Shown: piece by piece, positions 13,142 through 22,108 of the stretch
Layout of the letters: each line of letters opens with the position of its first letter
Numbering within the stretch: the first letter of the stretch is position 1
NCBI GenBank assembly: GCA_900758375.1
Contig: CAAERJ010000044.1
Location: 1-28,219 of the forward strand
Length of the DNA stretch: 28,219 bases
DNA from: an uncultured Collinsella sp.
GTDB taxonomy: Bacteria; Actinomycetota; Coriobacteriia; Coriobacteriales; Coriobacteriaceae
Direction of reading: 5' to 3'
The notes under the pieces: model-generated
Told to the model about the DNA's origin: nothing
Seen by the model: only the letters and a program-made list of their open reading frames with translations
The model's database searches: none
Made by a program: the position numbers and the translations under genes

Positions 13142-15306
13142 TACGACCCACCGCCCAGGGCACCCGCCAGTGTGGCGACATCGACGGTAAGTGGGATGGA
13201 ACCGCCGCCGGGCAGCGGAATCTCCGCAAGCGTGAACACCGTGCCGCTGATGGTGCGCTCGACTTGATATTCCAGCGCCTCGCAAAGCGCCTTGGGGTCG
13301 GTCACGCCCAGCGGAATACTTCGTAGCTTGTCCTGCACTTTAGAAAGACCTGTGATGTCAGACCCCGGGCTCTTGATGACATTGGCGGTGTCGGTCAGTA
13401 CCGGCTTTCGTAGGCGCAAGTCGCACGGCTCCAAGCCCAGCGCCGCCACGGACGCCGAAACGGTATCGCCGAGCCGCGACGCAATGGAGCCCAACGCACC
13501 GCTGCCCCCTCCCAGGCCATCGATCATCTCGCCCACGAGCTCGTCAGCCGAGCCTTGGATGTCTCCGTATCCCACAAGCAGCCGTCCCCAAACATCCATG
13601 ACGCCATCGAGTACACCGGCAACACCGCCCGAACGCTCCTCCAACGTCGAGAAAAACCGCGAGAGAACGTTGTTCTGCGCCGTCGCGTCATCGGGTGCCA
13701 GCACCGCAGCAGAGATAGCACCGCGCTCGCCAAGCCTGACCGCCGCGTTAAACGAAGAGCTGAGCTCATCGGGGCTCGAGATGGCACCCGAAACCGCAAA
13801 GGCGACCACGCCATTGCGACCGGGCGGAGCGATACGCGGACGCTCGCCCGAAAGCGCTTTAATGGCCTCGTCAAACGCATTGCCCGCACGGTCAGCCTCG
13901 TCCTCGGTCTGGCGCATGAGCTCGAGCTCTTTGTTGCGGCATTCGACGTAGTCTTCCAGAGCGCCTTTGAACTCATCAAAGTGGTACTCGAAGCCGTTTT
14001 CGATAGAAGTCGAAGGAGCCGCAACAGCGCCGAGCGACGAAACACCAAAATGGCATCTGTTGCATTTGTCCTGCCCGTCATAAGCAGCGACCGAGGCTAG
14101 CCCGTCTGGCGTCCCTTTCTTATAGTTGGGGCAGCTCGTTCCATAATGCAGATACGTTTTGCCATCGTTGGTACTAGTTGGCCACGCCGCATCGGTATAG
14201 AGTTCCGTCGCTCGCACCTCGTCAGTGTTGCGCGGCAACAACGGAATATAGGAAGTGGTCCGGTCTCCGTCTTCGGTTATATATGCGCGATTGACCTCTG
14301 CGCTCGCATAGGTATAGAACGCCTTGCGCGCCGCCGACTCCGCCTTCGTCTCGACGCTTGAGCCTTGAGGCGCCTCGTTTGCAAGGCGCAAGCGGTAATA
14401 GGCCTTCGCGCGATCGAGCGCCACTTGCGGCTCCCATGTGACGCTCGAGGCATAGTGCGGATTCTCAATATCCGAAAGCTTCGCCAAACTCCTCGCGCGT
14501 TCCCACATGCATGAGCAACTGCCGACCGAAGCCGGATCCGACCCGCCGCAATCCGCAAGCCAGGCGCGCTCTTTTGCTTTCGCCGTCTCCTCCGAGGCCT
14601 TCTGCAGCTCATCTGCTGCGCGTTCCAGATCTTTCGATGTGTCTTTAATGACATCGGTCGAGATCTCGGACCCCTCGAGCGCAACGAAATCCGACTCGGA
14701 CGTCCTGGGCACGGCAAGCGCCGTACCGGTATAGGTCGCACCCTCGGTATCCTGCGCCGACACGGCCTGCGTAGCTCGCGCGGCAACCAGATACGGTAGA
14801 GCCGTCTCGATTTTCTGCAGGCCCTTGGAGGCGCTTTTGGCAAACTTATTGCGCGTTTTAATGATCTCGATCCCCGTGTCGACCATATCGCCCGCGGCAA
14901 GCTCGGCACCCGGAATAAGGATGGCGACCAAGCCGGTGCCGATCGTGGCAAACCCCGCTAGGCCCAAGCTCAATATGCTCGCATCCACCACTGTCGCAGC
15001 CGTATGGTAGGACGCCACCACATTGGCGCCTGCCAGCGCGCCGCTATCGGCAGCCGCCTGGGTGTCCCCCGCGCGCGACATGCTCCATATCGCCGCCGCC
15101 GACGAAAACAGCAACGTGAGCACCACCAAGATGACCACCGCAGAGGAGAGCGTGGTATAGGCACCGTCTTCGATAAACAGGTCGATCCCGGCTCGACCCA
15201 TAAAGCCGCCTCGCTTGCAGCGAGCACGCGGTCGGCAACGGCCCACAAGCCCCCTCGTCACCTTCAACAGGCAGCGCTTAATCCCATGCAGCAATCCATG
15301 AATCAT
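13141..15306 (-). CDS. Large TadG-like protein of the Tad pilus locus
   Basis: The product is 721 aa. After about 40 residues of basic leader there is a membrane segment (TTLSSAVVILVVLTLLFSSA) directly followed by QAAADSGALAGANVV, the hallmark of TadG/TadE-G-like N-termini. The rest is predicted extracytoplasmic: a second hydrophobic stretch (LSLGLAGFATIGTGLVAIL), helical Glu/Lys-rich parts, and several Cys residues, including a CxxCH motif at 415-419 (CNRCH). TadG proteins anchor or tether the pilus; the size here is far above the usual 300-500 aa. I start at 15306 because GGAGGGAG lies just before it; the longer frame to 15408 overlaps the preceding gene. Confidence 0.82.
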   Translation of the reverse strand: MIHGLLHGIKRCLLKVTRGLVGRCRPRARCKRGGFMGRAGIDLFIEDGAYTTLSSAVVILVVLTLLFSSAAAIWSMSRAGDTQAAADSGALAGANVVASYHTAATVVDASILSLGLAGFATIGTGLVAILIPGAELAAGDMVDTGIEIIKTRNKFAKSASKGLQKIETALPYLVAARATQAVSAQDTEGATYTGTALAVPRTSESDFVALEGSEISTDVIKDTSKDLERAADELQKASEETAKAKERAWLADCGGSDPASVGSCSCMWERARSLAKLSDIENPHYASSVTWEPQVALDRAKAYYRLRLANEAPQGSSVETKAESAARKAFYTYASAEVNRAYITEDGDRTTSYIPLLPRNTDEVRATELYTDAAWPTSTNDGKTYLHYGTSCPNYKKGTPDGLASVAAYDGQDKCNRCHFGVSSLGAVAAPSTSIENGFEYHFDEFKGALEDYVECRNKELELMRQTEDEADRAGNAFDEAIKALSGERPRIAPPGRNGVVAFAVSGAISSPDELSSSFNAAVRLGERGAISAAVLAPDDATAQNNVLSRFFSTLEERSGGVAGVLDGVMDVWGRLLVGYGDIQGSADELVGEMIDGLGGGSGALGSIASRLGDTVSASVAALGLEPCDLRLRKPVLTDTANVIKSPGSDITGLSKVQDKLRSIPLGVTDPKALCEALEYQVERTISGTVFTLAEIPLPGGGSIPLTVDVATLAGALGGGS

Positions 15307-15778
15307 AATCTCCCTCCAGCCACTCGGGACGCGATCGATACGAGATGTCGACCTTAAGCTCGACATAGCCGTTTTGGCCTGCGCTACCCATAGCCTGCGC
15401 AAACGCACCGATCACGGGCAGCGGTTTAACCTCGCCGGTAACGGAAACGGACGAGACGCCGCCCGCATCGGCCCGACCAAGCTCGATATCCCACGACAGG
15501 GGCCCGCCGGCATGGAAAATCGAAACGTCGGGAACCGCGGCAAGACGGCGGCGGGCAAACTCCTTAATATCCTCGTCATCCCCCATCGTCGTCGTGGTCA
15601 TGAGCCGCGCGGTCTCGGCGGCGGCAGACTCCATGACCGCGCGTGTATAGAGCAGGCACACCGGCTGCAGCGCCAACAGGACGAGCGCCAGAAACGTCGG
15701 CAGTAGGAATGCCGCCTCGACCGTAGACTGAGCCCGGTCCTCGCGCGCAACATCAATACAGCACGATGTCCTTAGCAC
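15278..15778 (-). CDS. TadE-like pseudopilin (second)
   Basis: The product (about 166 aa) carries EDRAQSTVEAAFLLPTF and a membrane helix, then AVMESAAAETARLM, which is the conserved TadE helix extension, and a beta-rich extracellular domain. The start is uncertain: GTG at 15778 overlaps the upstream 72-aa gene by 26 nt, while an ATT at 15757 has a better placed AAGGA. No in-frame ATG suits. Its end overlaps the start of the TadG-like gene by 29 nt. Confidence 0.82.
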   Translation of the reverse strand: MLRTSCCIDVAREDRAQSTVEAAFLLPTFLALVLLALQPVCLLYTRAVMESAAAETARLMTTTTMGDDEDIKEFARRRLAAVPDVSIFHAGGPLSWDIELGRADAGGVSSVSVTGEVKPLPVIGAFAQAMGSAGQNGYVELKVDISYRSRPEWLEGDYDSWIAAWD

Positions 15779-15971
15779 CCGCAGCAGCGTCGACAACCGA
15801 TGTCGAGGTGACGCCGTGAGATGCCGTCCGCTCGACCAGCGCCGCCAAGCGCCCATCGGCACCGGCACGCCAAAGCCCTGCGATCGCCAGCACGATGGAA
15901 AGCAGTGCCACCGTGACGATGGCGTATTCGACCGTTGCCTGGGCAGATTCCTCGCGCAGGACATAATGCAT
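15753..15971 (-). CDS. Flp/TadE-type small pilin-like protein, 72 aa
   Basis: The product has a very short leader (MHYVLREESA), then QATVEYAIV and one membrane helix, and ends in a short hydrophilic tail. It is between Flp pilins and TadE in size. AAGGAGGGG lies 7 nt before the ATG and overlaps the end of the preceding gene. The probable processing site is Ala-Gln with Glu at +5, as in the other pseudopilins here. Confidence 0.82.
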   Translation of the reverse strand: MHYVLREESAQATVEYAIVTVALLSIVLAIAGLWRAGADGRLAALVERTASHGVTSTSVVDAAAGAKDIVLY

Positions 15972-15972
15972 T

Positions 15973-16536
15973 TCACGACCCCTCCTTTGAGTTCGTTGTC
16001 TGCGGGGTCAGGCGGACCACACGCAGGCAACACGAAGTATCGCCAGCATCCGCGGCAACCGTCACCATATCGACCCAGCCGCGTCCGTCACGCACGATGG
16101 CGCCCCACACGTTGCCCTTGATGTCGAGATAGCCGCTCAGAGCAAGTTGCGCCGTGGGCACCTCGCGATAGGCACGCAGCATATCCGCCGCCGCCTCGGT
16201 CATCGGTCGGCACTCGGACCATGCGAGACGAACAGCGACGGCATTGTTTGCAGATGAACCCGTTGCAGCGTCCGCTCGCTCGTCGAGTGCTTGCAAGAAC
16301 GTTTGCGCCGTGACGGCGGCATTCGCATCGTCCGCGTCTCGCGCATCGTCTATTTGAGACGCCGCAGCCGAACCCGATCCCGCATCCGCGGCAGCCCCTA
16401 AACGTTGTTGCCGTGCTGCGTTAAGCCCCCAAACCGCCACTGCCACCGCCACGACCGCACAGGCGAGCACCAGCAACGCGCCGACGGGACGGGCGCCCTC
16501 TACAGGCTGTTGATGCCCTCGCTGATAGCGCTCCAT
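15973..16536 (-). CDS. Tad-locus membrane protein of unknown function
   Basis: The product is about 187 aa with one N-terminal membrane segment (about residues 18-38: GALLVLACAVVAVAVAVWGL), an Ala/Asp-rich linker, and a C-terminal domain with YLDIKGNVWGAIVRDGRGW that reads as small beta-rich. I do not recognise the family. Its ATG at 16536 overlaps the flp gene by 37 nt; an internal start such as a TTG before the hydrophobic segment is also possible. The position between flp and the minor pilins suggests a role in pilus assembly. Confidence 0.7.
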   Translation of the reverse strand: MERYQRGHQQPVEGARPVGALLVLACAVVAVAVAVWGLNAARQQRLGAAADAGSGSAAASQIDDARDADDANAAVTAQTFLQALDERADAATGSSANNAVAVRLAWSECRPMTEAAADMLRAYREVPTAQLALSGYLDIKGNVWGAIVRDGRGWVDMVTVAADAGDTSCCLRVVRLTPQTTNSKEGS

Positions 16537-16733
16537 AAATCTTGGACCTTGCCCTTAAATGCGACGATGGCAATGATGGCAATCACCACGAGCACACCGA
16601 CTAGGATGGCGTACTCGGTGGTGCCCTGCGCGCTCTCCTCCCGCAGCAGTTCTTCGGCACGCTGGCGAGCGTGAATTGGCTGGCAAAACGCCAAGCTCCA
16701 GACCTTGCCAACAACGTCAGTCATCGTATTCAT
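16500..16733 (-). CDS. flp: Flp-type major pilin
   Basis: The product (77 aa) has a 35-residue hydrophilic leader, then the type IVb pilin core: EESA, cleavage point, QGTTEYAILVGVLVVIAII, and a short amphipathic tail (KVQDLWSAISEGINSL). Glu at +5 and Tyr at +6 after the inferred cleavage are the Flp signature. Residue -1 is Ala, not the usual Gly. AGGGAGG lies 6 nt before the ATG. It follows tadC by 10 nt. Flp subunits polymerise into adhesive Tad pili. Confidence 0.9.
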   Translation of the reverse strand: MNTMTDVVGKVWSLAFCQPIHARQRAEELLREESAQGTTEYAILVGVLVVIAIIAIVAFKGKVQDLWSAISEGINSL

Positions 16734-16743
16734 GTATTCCTCC

Positions 16744-17385
16744 CTACATCATCCCGCCTGCTCCCAGCAGCGGGCCCAATATGGACAGAAGCAACGCCGG
16801 CAAGATGAGCGTGCCGGTGGGAATCAGCAGCTTGACCGGCGCACGCTCAATCTCGCGCTCGACCGCGGCGCGATGGGCCGCGCGAATCTCGCGACTTTGA
16901 GCCGCCAGCGTCTCGGCAAGCGGGGCACCGAGGGCAAGCGCCTGCCCCGCTGTGATGGCAAAGGTCTCGAGCGCCCGCACATCCAGGTCGCGCGCGGCCG
17001 CCAGAAGCTCATCCTCTCGCGTCCCTACGCCCACACGCCATGCCATGCAGGCTCGCTCAAGGCGGAGCGCCAACGTCGATCGGCGATTGGCGCAAAAAAC
17101 CTCAAGCGCCGCATCGAACGAAAGGCCGGCCGAAAGCCCCAGACGCACCACGTCGATCATCTCGGACACCTCGCCAAGCGACACCTGCGCCGTACCACCC
17201 GTGCCGAGCATGCCCCTCAACCGTGCTACCAGGACATCGGTCACCGATCGGGCAGCCGCAACAACCAGCAGCGCCTCGCGTTTGCAGACCTGGGCGATCT
17301 TGCATGCGTCCGCACGATTGAGCCCCGTCGCGACAAACACGCTGAGCGCGCACAGGCATGCCGCGGCCCCGACCAGGGCGCTCAT
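16744..17385 (-). CDS. tadC: Tad pilus inner-membrane platform protein TadC
   Basis: The product (213 aa) is a T2SSF-domain protein that pairs with TadB as the membrane platform for the ATPase. It has an N-terminal helix, a helical cytoplasmic domain with SEMIDVVRLGLSAGLSFDAALE, and a C-terminal hydrophobic segment (LLIPTGTLILPALLLSILGPLL). Short for a TadC (usually 280-300 aa): the N-terminal region is reduced. Start ATG overlaps the tadB stop (ATGA). Confidence 0.9.
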   Translation of the reverse strand: MSALVGAAACLCALSVFVATGLNRADACKIAQVCKREALLVVAAARSVTDVLVARLRGMLGTGGTAQVSLGEVSEMIDVVRLGLSAGLSFDAALEVFCANRRSTLALRLERACMAWRVGVGTREDELLAAARDLDVRALETFAITAGQALALGAPLAETLAAQSREIRAAHRAAVEREIERAPVKLLIPTGTLILPALLLSILGPLLGAGGMM

Positions 17386-18308
17386 AGCTCCACCCGCATA
17401 ATGCGTCGGATGACCACCAGGGCGACGGCGTTGAGGGCAAGTCCCAGTACCACGGCACCGGCACCCGCCGGCGTCGCAAGGCCGCGGCGAAAGTCGGCCG
17501 AAAGCAGCGCCAGCACCGCGCACATACCCGCCGGCATCGCCGAGACCATGTGTGCCGACATACGAGCCTGCGATGTCTTGACGTCCAAGCGGCGCTTGAG
17601 CTCAATGCGCTCCCCCACCATGCTCGACGCCTCGGACAACAGGTCGGCAAGCGGGGCACCGGTTCGCTGCGACACCTTGAGCGCCAAGGTGACAAGCGAA
17701 AGGCCGGGGGCATCGATACGGTCGAGTAGGTCATCCAACGCATCAGTCGCCGAGACGCCGCAGTCGATCGCCGTCGCCACGCGCAAAAACTCGGTATGCA
17801 CTGGCTCTTGCGCGTGAGTTCCCACAAACCTCATGCCCTGGGCCAGCGAATGACCCGAGGCGAGCGACATAGAGAGTGCCGTAAAGGCCTCGGGCATGGC
17901 TTCTTCCACATCGTGTTGCTCGCGGCGACGGTCGAAGGTGTCGCGAGCGGCGCCTACGCCAAACGGTGCGAGCAGCCCCAGGACAAAGCCGATGGGCGAC
18001 AGCGATACGACAGTCAGGACAATGCCGCAGACACCACTCGATAGCAGCAAGCATGCCAGGCGCGCCTCGTCATCCTCGATAACAAGGCCAAGGCGATGTG
18101 CTGGAACCAGCGCCGCCCAGGAGCGGGCAATCTTTTTTAGCAGGTCGTTTTCTACCAACTCGCGCGGCAGCTTCTCGACCACCGACTCAAGCGCATGACT
18201 GACCAGTTCCGCCGGCGGCACGCGCGACACACGAGGCTCCGCCCCGCACGCCACCGCGGCAGAAAGCCCTGTCAAGCCCCCTACGACGAGGGGCACAACG
18301 ATCTCCAT
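17382..18308 (-). CDS. tadB: Tad pilus inner-membrane platform protein TadB
   Basis: The product (308 aa, normal) has two N-terminal hydrophobic parts, then the T2SSF domain: EAMPEAFTALSMSLASGHSL, QRTGAPLADLLSEAS and the C-terminal membrane helices. It works with TadC and the ATPase TadA. GGAGG lies 7 nt before the ATG; the start overlaps the end of tadA by 28 nt. Confidence 0.92.
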   Translation of the reverse strand: MEIVVPLVVGGLTGLSAAVACGAEPRVSRVPPAELVSHALESVVEKLPRELVENDLLKKIARSWAALVPAHRLGLVIEDDEARLACLLLSSGVCGIVLTVVSLSPIGFVLGLLAPFGVGAARDTFDRRREQHDVEEAMPEAFTALSMSLASGHSLAQGMRFVGTHAQEPVHTEFLRVATAIDCGVSATDALDDLLDRIDAPGLSLVTLALKVSQRTGAPLADLLSEASSMVGERIELKRRLDVKTSQARMSAHMVSAMPAGMCAVLALLSADFRRGLATPAGAGAVVLGLALNAVALVVIRRIMRVEL

Positions 18309-19609
18309 TCGTCCACCTCCTCTTGTGTGAGCGTTCCCGAGCGCAGGCCCTCCGCGATAAACGGAGGCTCGCGATCGAGCGTCCAGGTGCGCGCGGCGGC
18401 ATCGAACGTCACGTAGCGCTCAAGCTCCACGCCGCCTGACGTGCCGCGTCGCACCCCCGAATAGGAGGACACGAAACGCCTGCCGTCCGCATGACGCTCG
18501 GACATCACGATGCCGTCGAGCGCCATGGCAATCTGCTCCTCGATAAGCTCGCTCGGCAGATCGATGCCATAGCGCGCAAGCAGCGTCAAACGCACCACGG
18601 TCTCCTGCTCGGTGCCCGCATGAAGCGTGGTGAGCGATCCGTCGTGCCCGGTGTTCATGGCCTGCAGCATGTCGCAACATTCCGCACCGCGCACCTCACC
18701 CACCACAATACGGTCGGGACGCATGCGCAGGGCGTTGGTCACCAGATCGCGGATTGTCACCGCGCCCTCGCCCTCAATTGAAGCCTCGCGCGCCTCCAGG
18801 CGAACCACATGCGGGTGATGCGCAAACTTGAGCTCGGCGGAGTCCTCGATCGTCACGATGCGCTCGCCGGTGGATATCTCGCACGACAGCGCGTTGAGCA
18901 GCGTGGTCTTGCCCGATCCCGTGCCACCCGCAACCGCCAGATCTTGACGCAGCGACACCGCACACGACAGCAGTTGCGCATACCAAAGCGGCAGCGACCC
19001 CAGGCCCACAAGCTCGTCCAACGAACAGATGCGATCTGAGAACTTGCGAATGGTGAGGATTGGTCCATCAATCGCCACGGGCGGGATCACCGCGTTGACG
19101 CGATAGCCCGTCTTGAGGCGGGCGTTGACAATGGGGCTGCGCTCGTCGATGCGCCTGCCCAGCGGCGAGATGATGCGGTCGATGAGCACGCGGATCTGCT
19201 CGTCATCCTCAAATGCATGCTCGATGGGATATAAGACGCCGCCGCGTTCAAAGAAAGCCGAGCGGCAACCGTTGACCATGATCTCGGTGACGGTGTCGTC
19301 CTCGATGAGCGGCTGCAGCGGGCCCAGGCCCACCACGTCGTCCAAGATCTCGTCGATGATGGTCTCGCGCTCGGGCGTCGCCAGGTCGCCCGGCTCCTCC
19401 ACGTTGAGCGCCGCCTCCACCGCAGGACGCAATTCCGAGCGGGCGCGCGCCGGATCGATGTATGCGCTGATACGCGCCACCTCGTCATAGCCCATGCGCT
19501 CCATCACGGCGCGCTTGGTGCGGCGCTTGACGGCACGGTGGCGCCCCGCATCAACAGGCGCCGCCGCCGCGGCCGCACCGGCTTCCTTAATCCTTGTTTG
19601 CAAGCTCAT
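18281..19609 (-). CDS. tadA: Tad/CpaF-type secretion ATPase
   Basis: The product (442 aa) is a hexameric type II/IV secretion ATPase of the CpaF/TadA subfamily that powers Flp pilus extrusion (and retraction in some systems). The N-terminal domain has YIDPARARSELRPAVEAAL; the core has GLGPLQPLIEDDTVTEIMVN, the Walker A site GGTGSGKTT (Lys234), the Asp box TIEDSAELKF, Walker B region RPDRIVVGEVRGAEC and the His box GHDGSLTTLHA. An Ala-rich N-terminal linker precedes it. ATGA overlap with tadZ upstream. Confidence 0.96.
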   Translation of the reverse strand: MSLQTRIKEAGAAAAAAPVDAGRHRAVKRRTKRAVMERMGYDEVARISAYIDPARARSELRPAVEAALNVEEPGDLATPERETIIDEILDDVVGLGPLQPLIEDDTVTEIMVNGCRSAFFERGGVLYPIEHAFEDDEQIRVLIDRIISPLGRRIDERSPIVNARLKTGYRVNAVIPPVAIDGPILTIRKFSDRICSLDELVGLGSLPLWYAQLLSCAVSLRQDLAVAGGTGSGKTTLLNALSCEISTGERIVTIEDSAELKFAHHPHVVRLEAREASIEGEGAVTIRDLVTNALRMRPDRIVVGEVRGAECCDMLQAMNTGHDGSLTTLHAGTEQETVVRLTLLARYGIDLPSELIEEQIAMALDGIVMSERHADGRRFVSSYSGVRRGTSGGVELERYVTFDAAARTWTLDREPPFIAEGLRSGTLTQEEVDEWRSLCPSS

Positions 19610-21249
19610 CGCGAATCACCCTCGCGCGACCAGGGAAGACGGATACGTGGGCGCTCGGTGCGCGTCGCGCGGTCGGTGACCATGTCGCTCCAGGGACCGA
19701 CGGCGCAGCCCAGCTCCACGAGCATCTCGCGCGTGGCTTCGCGCACGCTGGTGGCAAAAGCGCTGGTCTGGCCCACCGCCTCGTCAGCACGGCCGAATGC
19801 CATGAGCGCCGTCAAGTCCTGCCCGCCGTCGGCGATGCGAATCTTGGAGCTCAACGCGCAGGCAATCTCAAAGCGCATGGCGACATCCTCGTCGGCGCCG
19901 CGCGCGCCAAACCGGTTGAATACGGCGCTCATGCGCGTACGCGGCACGCCCACACGGCTCGCCAGCTCGATGACGCGCGCCGCGGACGTCGCAGACGACA
20001 CCGATGGATCGCCCACGACCAGGCAGCGGTCGCTTGCCGCCACTGCGGCCGCCACGGCGTCGCCCCAAAAGACCGAGGTGTCGACAAGCACCACGTCGGA
20101 TTCACGGCGCAAGACGTCGAGCAGCAGCTCCACCGGGCGCGCCATGAGCTCGGCCTGTTCGGGCGCGGCGACCGGGCCCCAAAGCGTGACGCCCGGGGCA
20201 ACACGCATCGAGGCGGCCACGATGTCCGATTCGGCAAGTGCACCCGCAGCCGATGGCTCGATAAGCGTCGCCATGTCATGCGGGGCATCGGCACCCAACA
20301 GGTCGTAAAGGTTTCCAAACATCAGGTCCAAGTCGAGCACGGCGGCACGCAGGCCCAGCAGCGACGCCGCGTGCGCCATGGTGGCGACGATCGTCGACTT
20401 GCCGCAACCGCCCGAACCCGAGACGGCGCAGACAACCGGGGCTCGATGCGCCGGGGCGGCGGCATCCGCCGGCGGCGTGGGGGCAGGCGGCGCCGACACG
20501 GGCGGCAACGTTCCCGTCTCCCCGGCAGCGCTCATATGCTGCGCCCAAGCCGGCATGGCAGGTTGATCGGCCCGCGGGGCCGAGTCTGGAGACTTCACGG
20601 CCGCATCGGCACGAACATTGTCGTTCCCGGCAAGCCCCTCAACCTCGTCGAGCTCATCGACCAGGCTCACGCCATGCACGTATCCCATATCTACAGTCAG
20701 AAGCTCCTCGCCATACGGCACCGGCTCTCCGGCATCATCGTATGCAAGGGGATCCCGGGGGCACCGACCATGCTCGGCTTCCGCTTTTCCACAATCATCA
20801 ACACGCGGGCCTCTTGTAGCGCGAGGCGCCCCGGGTTCCCTATCAACAAAAGCATCGGGCTCAATCGTCAGACACCGGTCGTAATCAACCGTTCCCTCGC
20901 CCGTGCGCCCGTTGCCGCATATGCTGCGCGCTGCGATAACCTCGGTCGCCCCCGCGCGAAACAGCCCCTCGATATCCGAAGGATCGAGCGTCTCTATCAG
21001 TACGACCACGCGGCTCACACGGCCCTCGGCCGTCAGGCGTGCAACAGTCTTTCGCACGTCTTCGGCATCGAACAGGGCTGCCGCGATAATCGCCGCCCCG
21101 CGACGCGACGGAAACGCCCGCGCCATGGACACCAGCCCATCCAGGTCGCCCACGCGAAGCACCTGCGCGCCCGCATCGCGACCCTCGACTTCCCGCTGCA
21201 GCAATCCGTAATCACCACACGCGCAGCATGCAAGCCAGATCGCCTTCAT
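19606..21249 (-). CDS. tadZ: TadZ/CpaE-like localisation ATPase
   Basis: The product (547 aa) combines an N-terminal receiver-like domain (about 1-110), a Pro/Ala- and Asp-rich linker (about 150-260), and a MinD/ParA-type ATPase domain with a deviant Walker A, SGSGGCGKST (Lys284), and LDLDLMFGNLYDLL. Proteins of this kind place the Tad apparatus at the pole in proteobacteria; a similar positioning role here is inferred. I use ATG at 21249, overlapping the cpaB stop (ATGA), rather than the GTG one codon earlier. Confidence 0.9.
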   Translation of the reverse strand: MKAIWLACCACGDYGLLQREVEGRDAGAQVLRVGDLDGLVSMARAFPSRRGAAIIAAALFDAEDVRKTVARLTAEGRVSRVVVLIETLDPSDIEGLFRAGATEVIAARSICGNGRTGEGTVDYDRCLTIEPDAFVDREPGAPRATRGPRVDDCGKAEAEHGRCPRDPLAYDDAGEPVPYGEELLTVDMGYVHGVSLVDELDEVEGLAGNDNVRADAAVKSPDSAPRADQPAMPAWAQHMSAAGETGTLPPVSAPPAPTPPADAAAPAHRAPVVCAVSGSGGCGKSTIVATMAHAASLLGLRAAVLDLDLMFGNLYDLLGADAPHDMATLIEPSAAGALAESDIVAASMRVAPGVTLWGPVAAPEQAELMARPVELLLDVLRRESDVVLVDTSVFWGDAVAAAVAASDRCLVVGDPSVSSATSAARVIELASRVGVPRTRMSAVFNRFGARGADEDVAMRFEIACALSSKIRIADGGQDLTALMAFGRADEAVGQTSAFATSVREATREMLVELGCAVGPWSDMVTDRATRTERPRIRLPWSREGDSR

Positions 21250-21908
21250 CACTCGTCGCCTCCGCTCTTTTTGCCGCGCACCGTGGCGGGAATCGTCAAA
21301 CTGACCGTCCCCTTGCCCGAGGCCCCCAGCAATTCCTTAACGTCTTCGGGGTCGGCCGCCAGCGTCACCCATTCGATCTTGCCCTCGCGCGTGGCGCCGG
21401 CCACTTCGCTGGTATCGATCACGCGCGCGCCGCACAGCCGATCGGTCACGCCGTCCTTTTGCACGTACACGTCCACGTAGCTGCCCACGCCCGTGGCGCC
21501 CCCGACCGAATGCTCGGCATCGACCGCCACCGAAACGGCGACCTTGCCTTTGGGCACCTCGAACGTGTGGCTTTCGGCCTTGGTGTAGACATCGCAAATC
21601 ACGGCATTTTTAGGGATGCGTGAGGTCGTCACGTCGCCGCGCACCTGGCGCAACTCGGTCGCCGCATCGCGCGGCAGTAGGCTCGCCAGCCATTCCTGGG
21701 TTATGACATTGGTCTCGTCAAGCGTCTCGCCCGCATCGATATCGCGTGCCGCGACGCACACCTCGACGCGATCGCCGCCATACTTGGCCAGCGTCTCGGC
21801 CTGGGCCTGCTCAGCCCGCGAGCGGATCGACGATGCGTAGACCATGCAGAGCAACGCGGCGAGCACGCCCGCGATCAGACTGATGGCGATGCGCTTGCTC
21901 TTGTTCAC
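21249..21908 (-). CDS. cpaB: CpaB/RcpC-like protein with SAF domain
   Basis: The product (219 aa) has an N-terminal membrane helix (about 8-27, IAISLIAGVLAALLCMVYAS), then a SAF domain (VEVCVAARDIDAGETLDETNV) and an RcpC-type domain (KVAVSVAVDAEHSVGGATGVG, then YVDVYV). In Gram-negative Tad systems it supports the secretin; in Gram-positive loci it is kept without one and may act at the wall. GTG at 21908 has AGAGGAG 5 nt upstream. It is the first gene of the pilus operon. Confidence 0.9.
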   Translation of the reverse strand: MNKSKRIAISLIAGVLAALLCMVYASSIRSRAEQAQAETLAKYGGDRVEVCVAARDIDAGETLDETNVITQEWLASLLPRDAATELRQVRGDVTTSRIPKNAVICDVYTKAESHTFEVPKGKVAVSVAVDAEHSVGGATGVGSYVDVYVQKDGVTDRLCGARVIDTSEVAGATREGKIEWVTLAADPEDVKELLGASGKGTVSLTIPATVRGKKSGGDE

Positions 21909-22108
21909 GGCCGCTCCTCTCAAGGTAGCACCGGGCGGATGCCCGTACCACCATTGTCCGAGCGGGCAAGCAGCAAAACGACGCGATCGCGATCTTGGTT
22001 TTGAGTGTCAAACCAATTGCCGACCAAAAGCTGACCGGCCCGTCAAGCTCGTGGCAAGGTTTTGGTCAGCACGTCGGCAAAACGCACGTTTAGGGGCGCA
22101 TCGGCAAT
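21909..22108. promoter_or_regulatory. Intergenic region upstream of the Tad operon
   Basis: This gap must hold the promoter of the pilus operon. A perfect TTGACA is seen on the minus strand at about 22004-22009, but no convincing -10 lies 16-18 nt further on; GATCGCGATCGC, a palindrome, occupies that position. A regulated promoter with an activator or an alternative sigma factor is possible. Confidence 0.35.

Noticed and set aside
19594..21480. Long plus-strand frames antisense to the tadZ gene and to the Ca2+ ATPase gene (24735-26321), metG (7319-8671) and serS (1078-2220)
   Set aside because: High G+C gives long shadow frames; compositions are low-complexity and starts lack ribosome binding sites.
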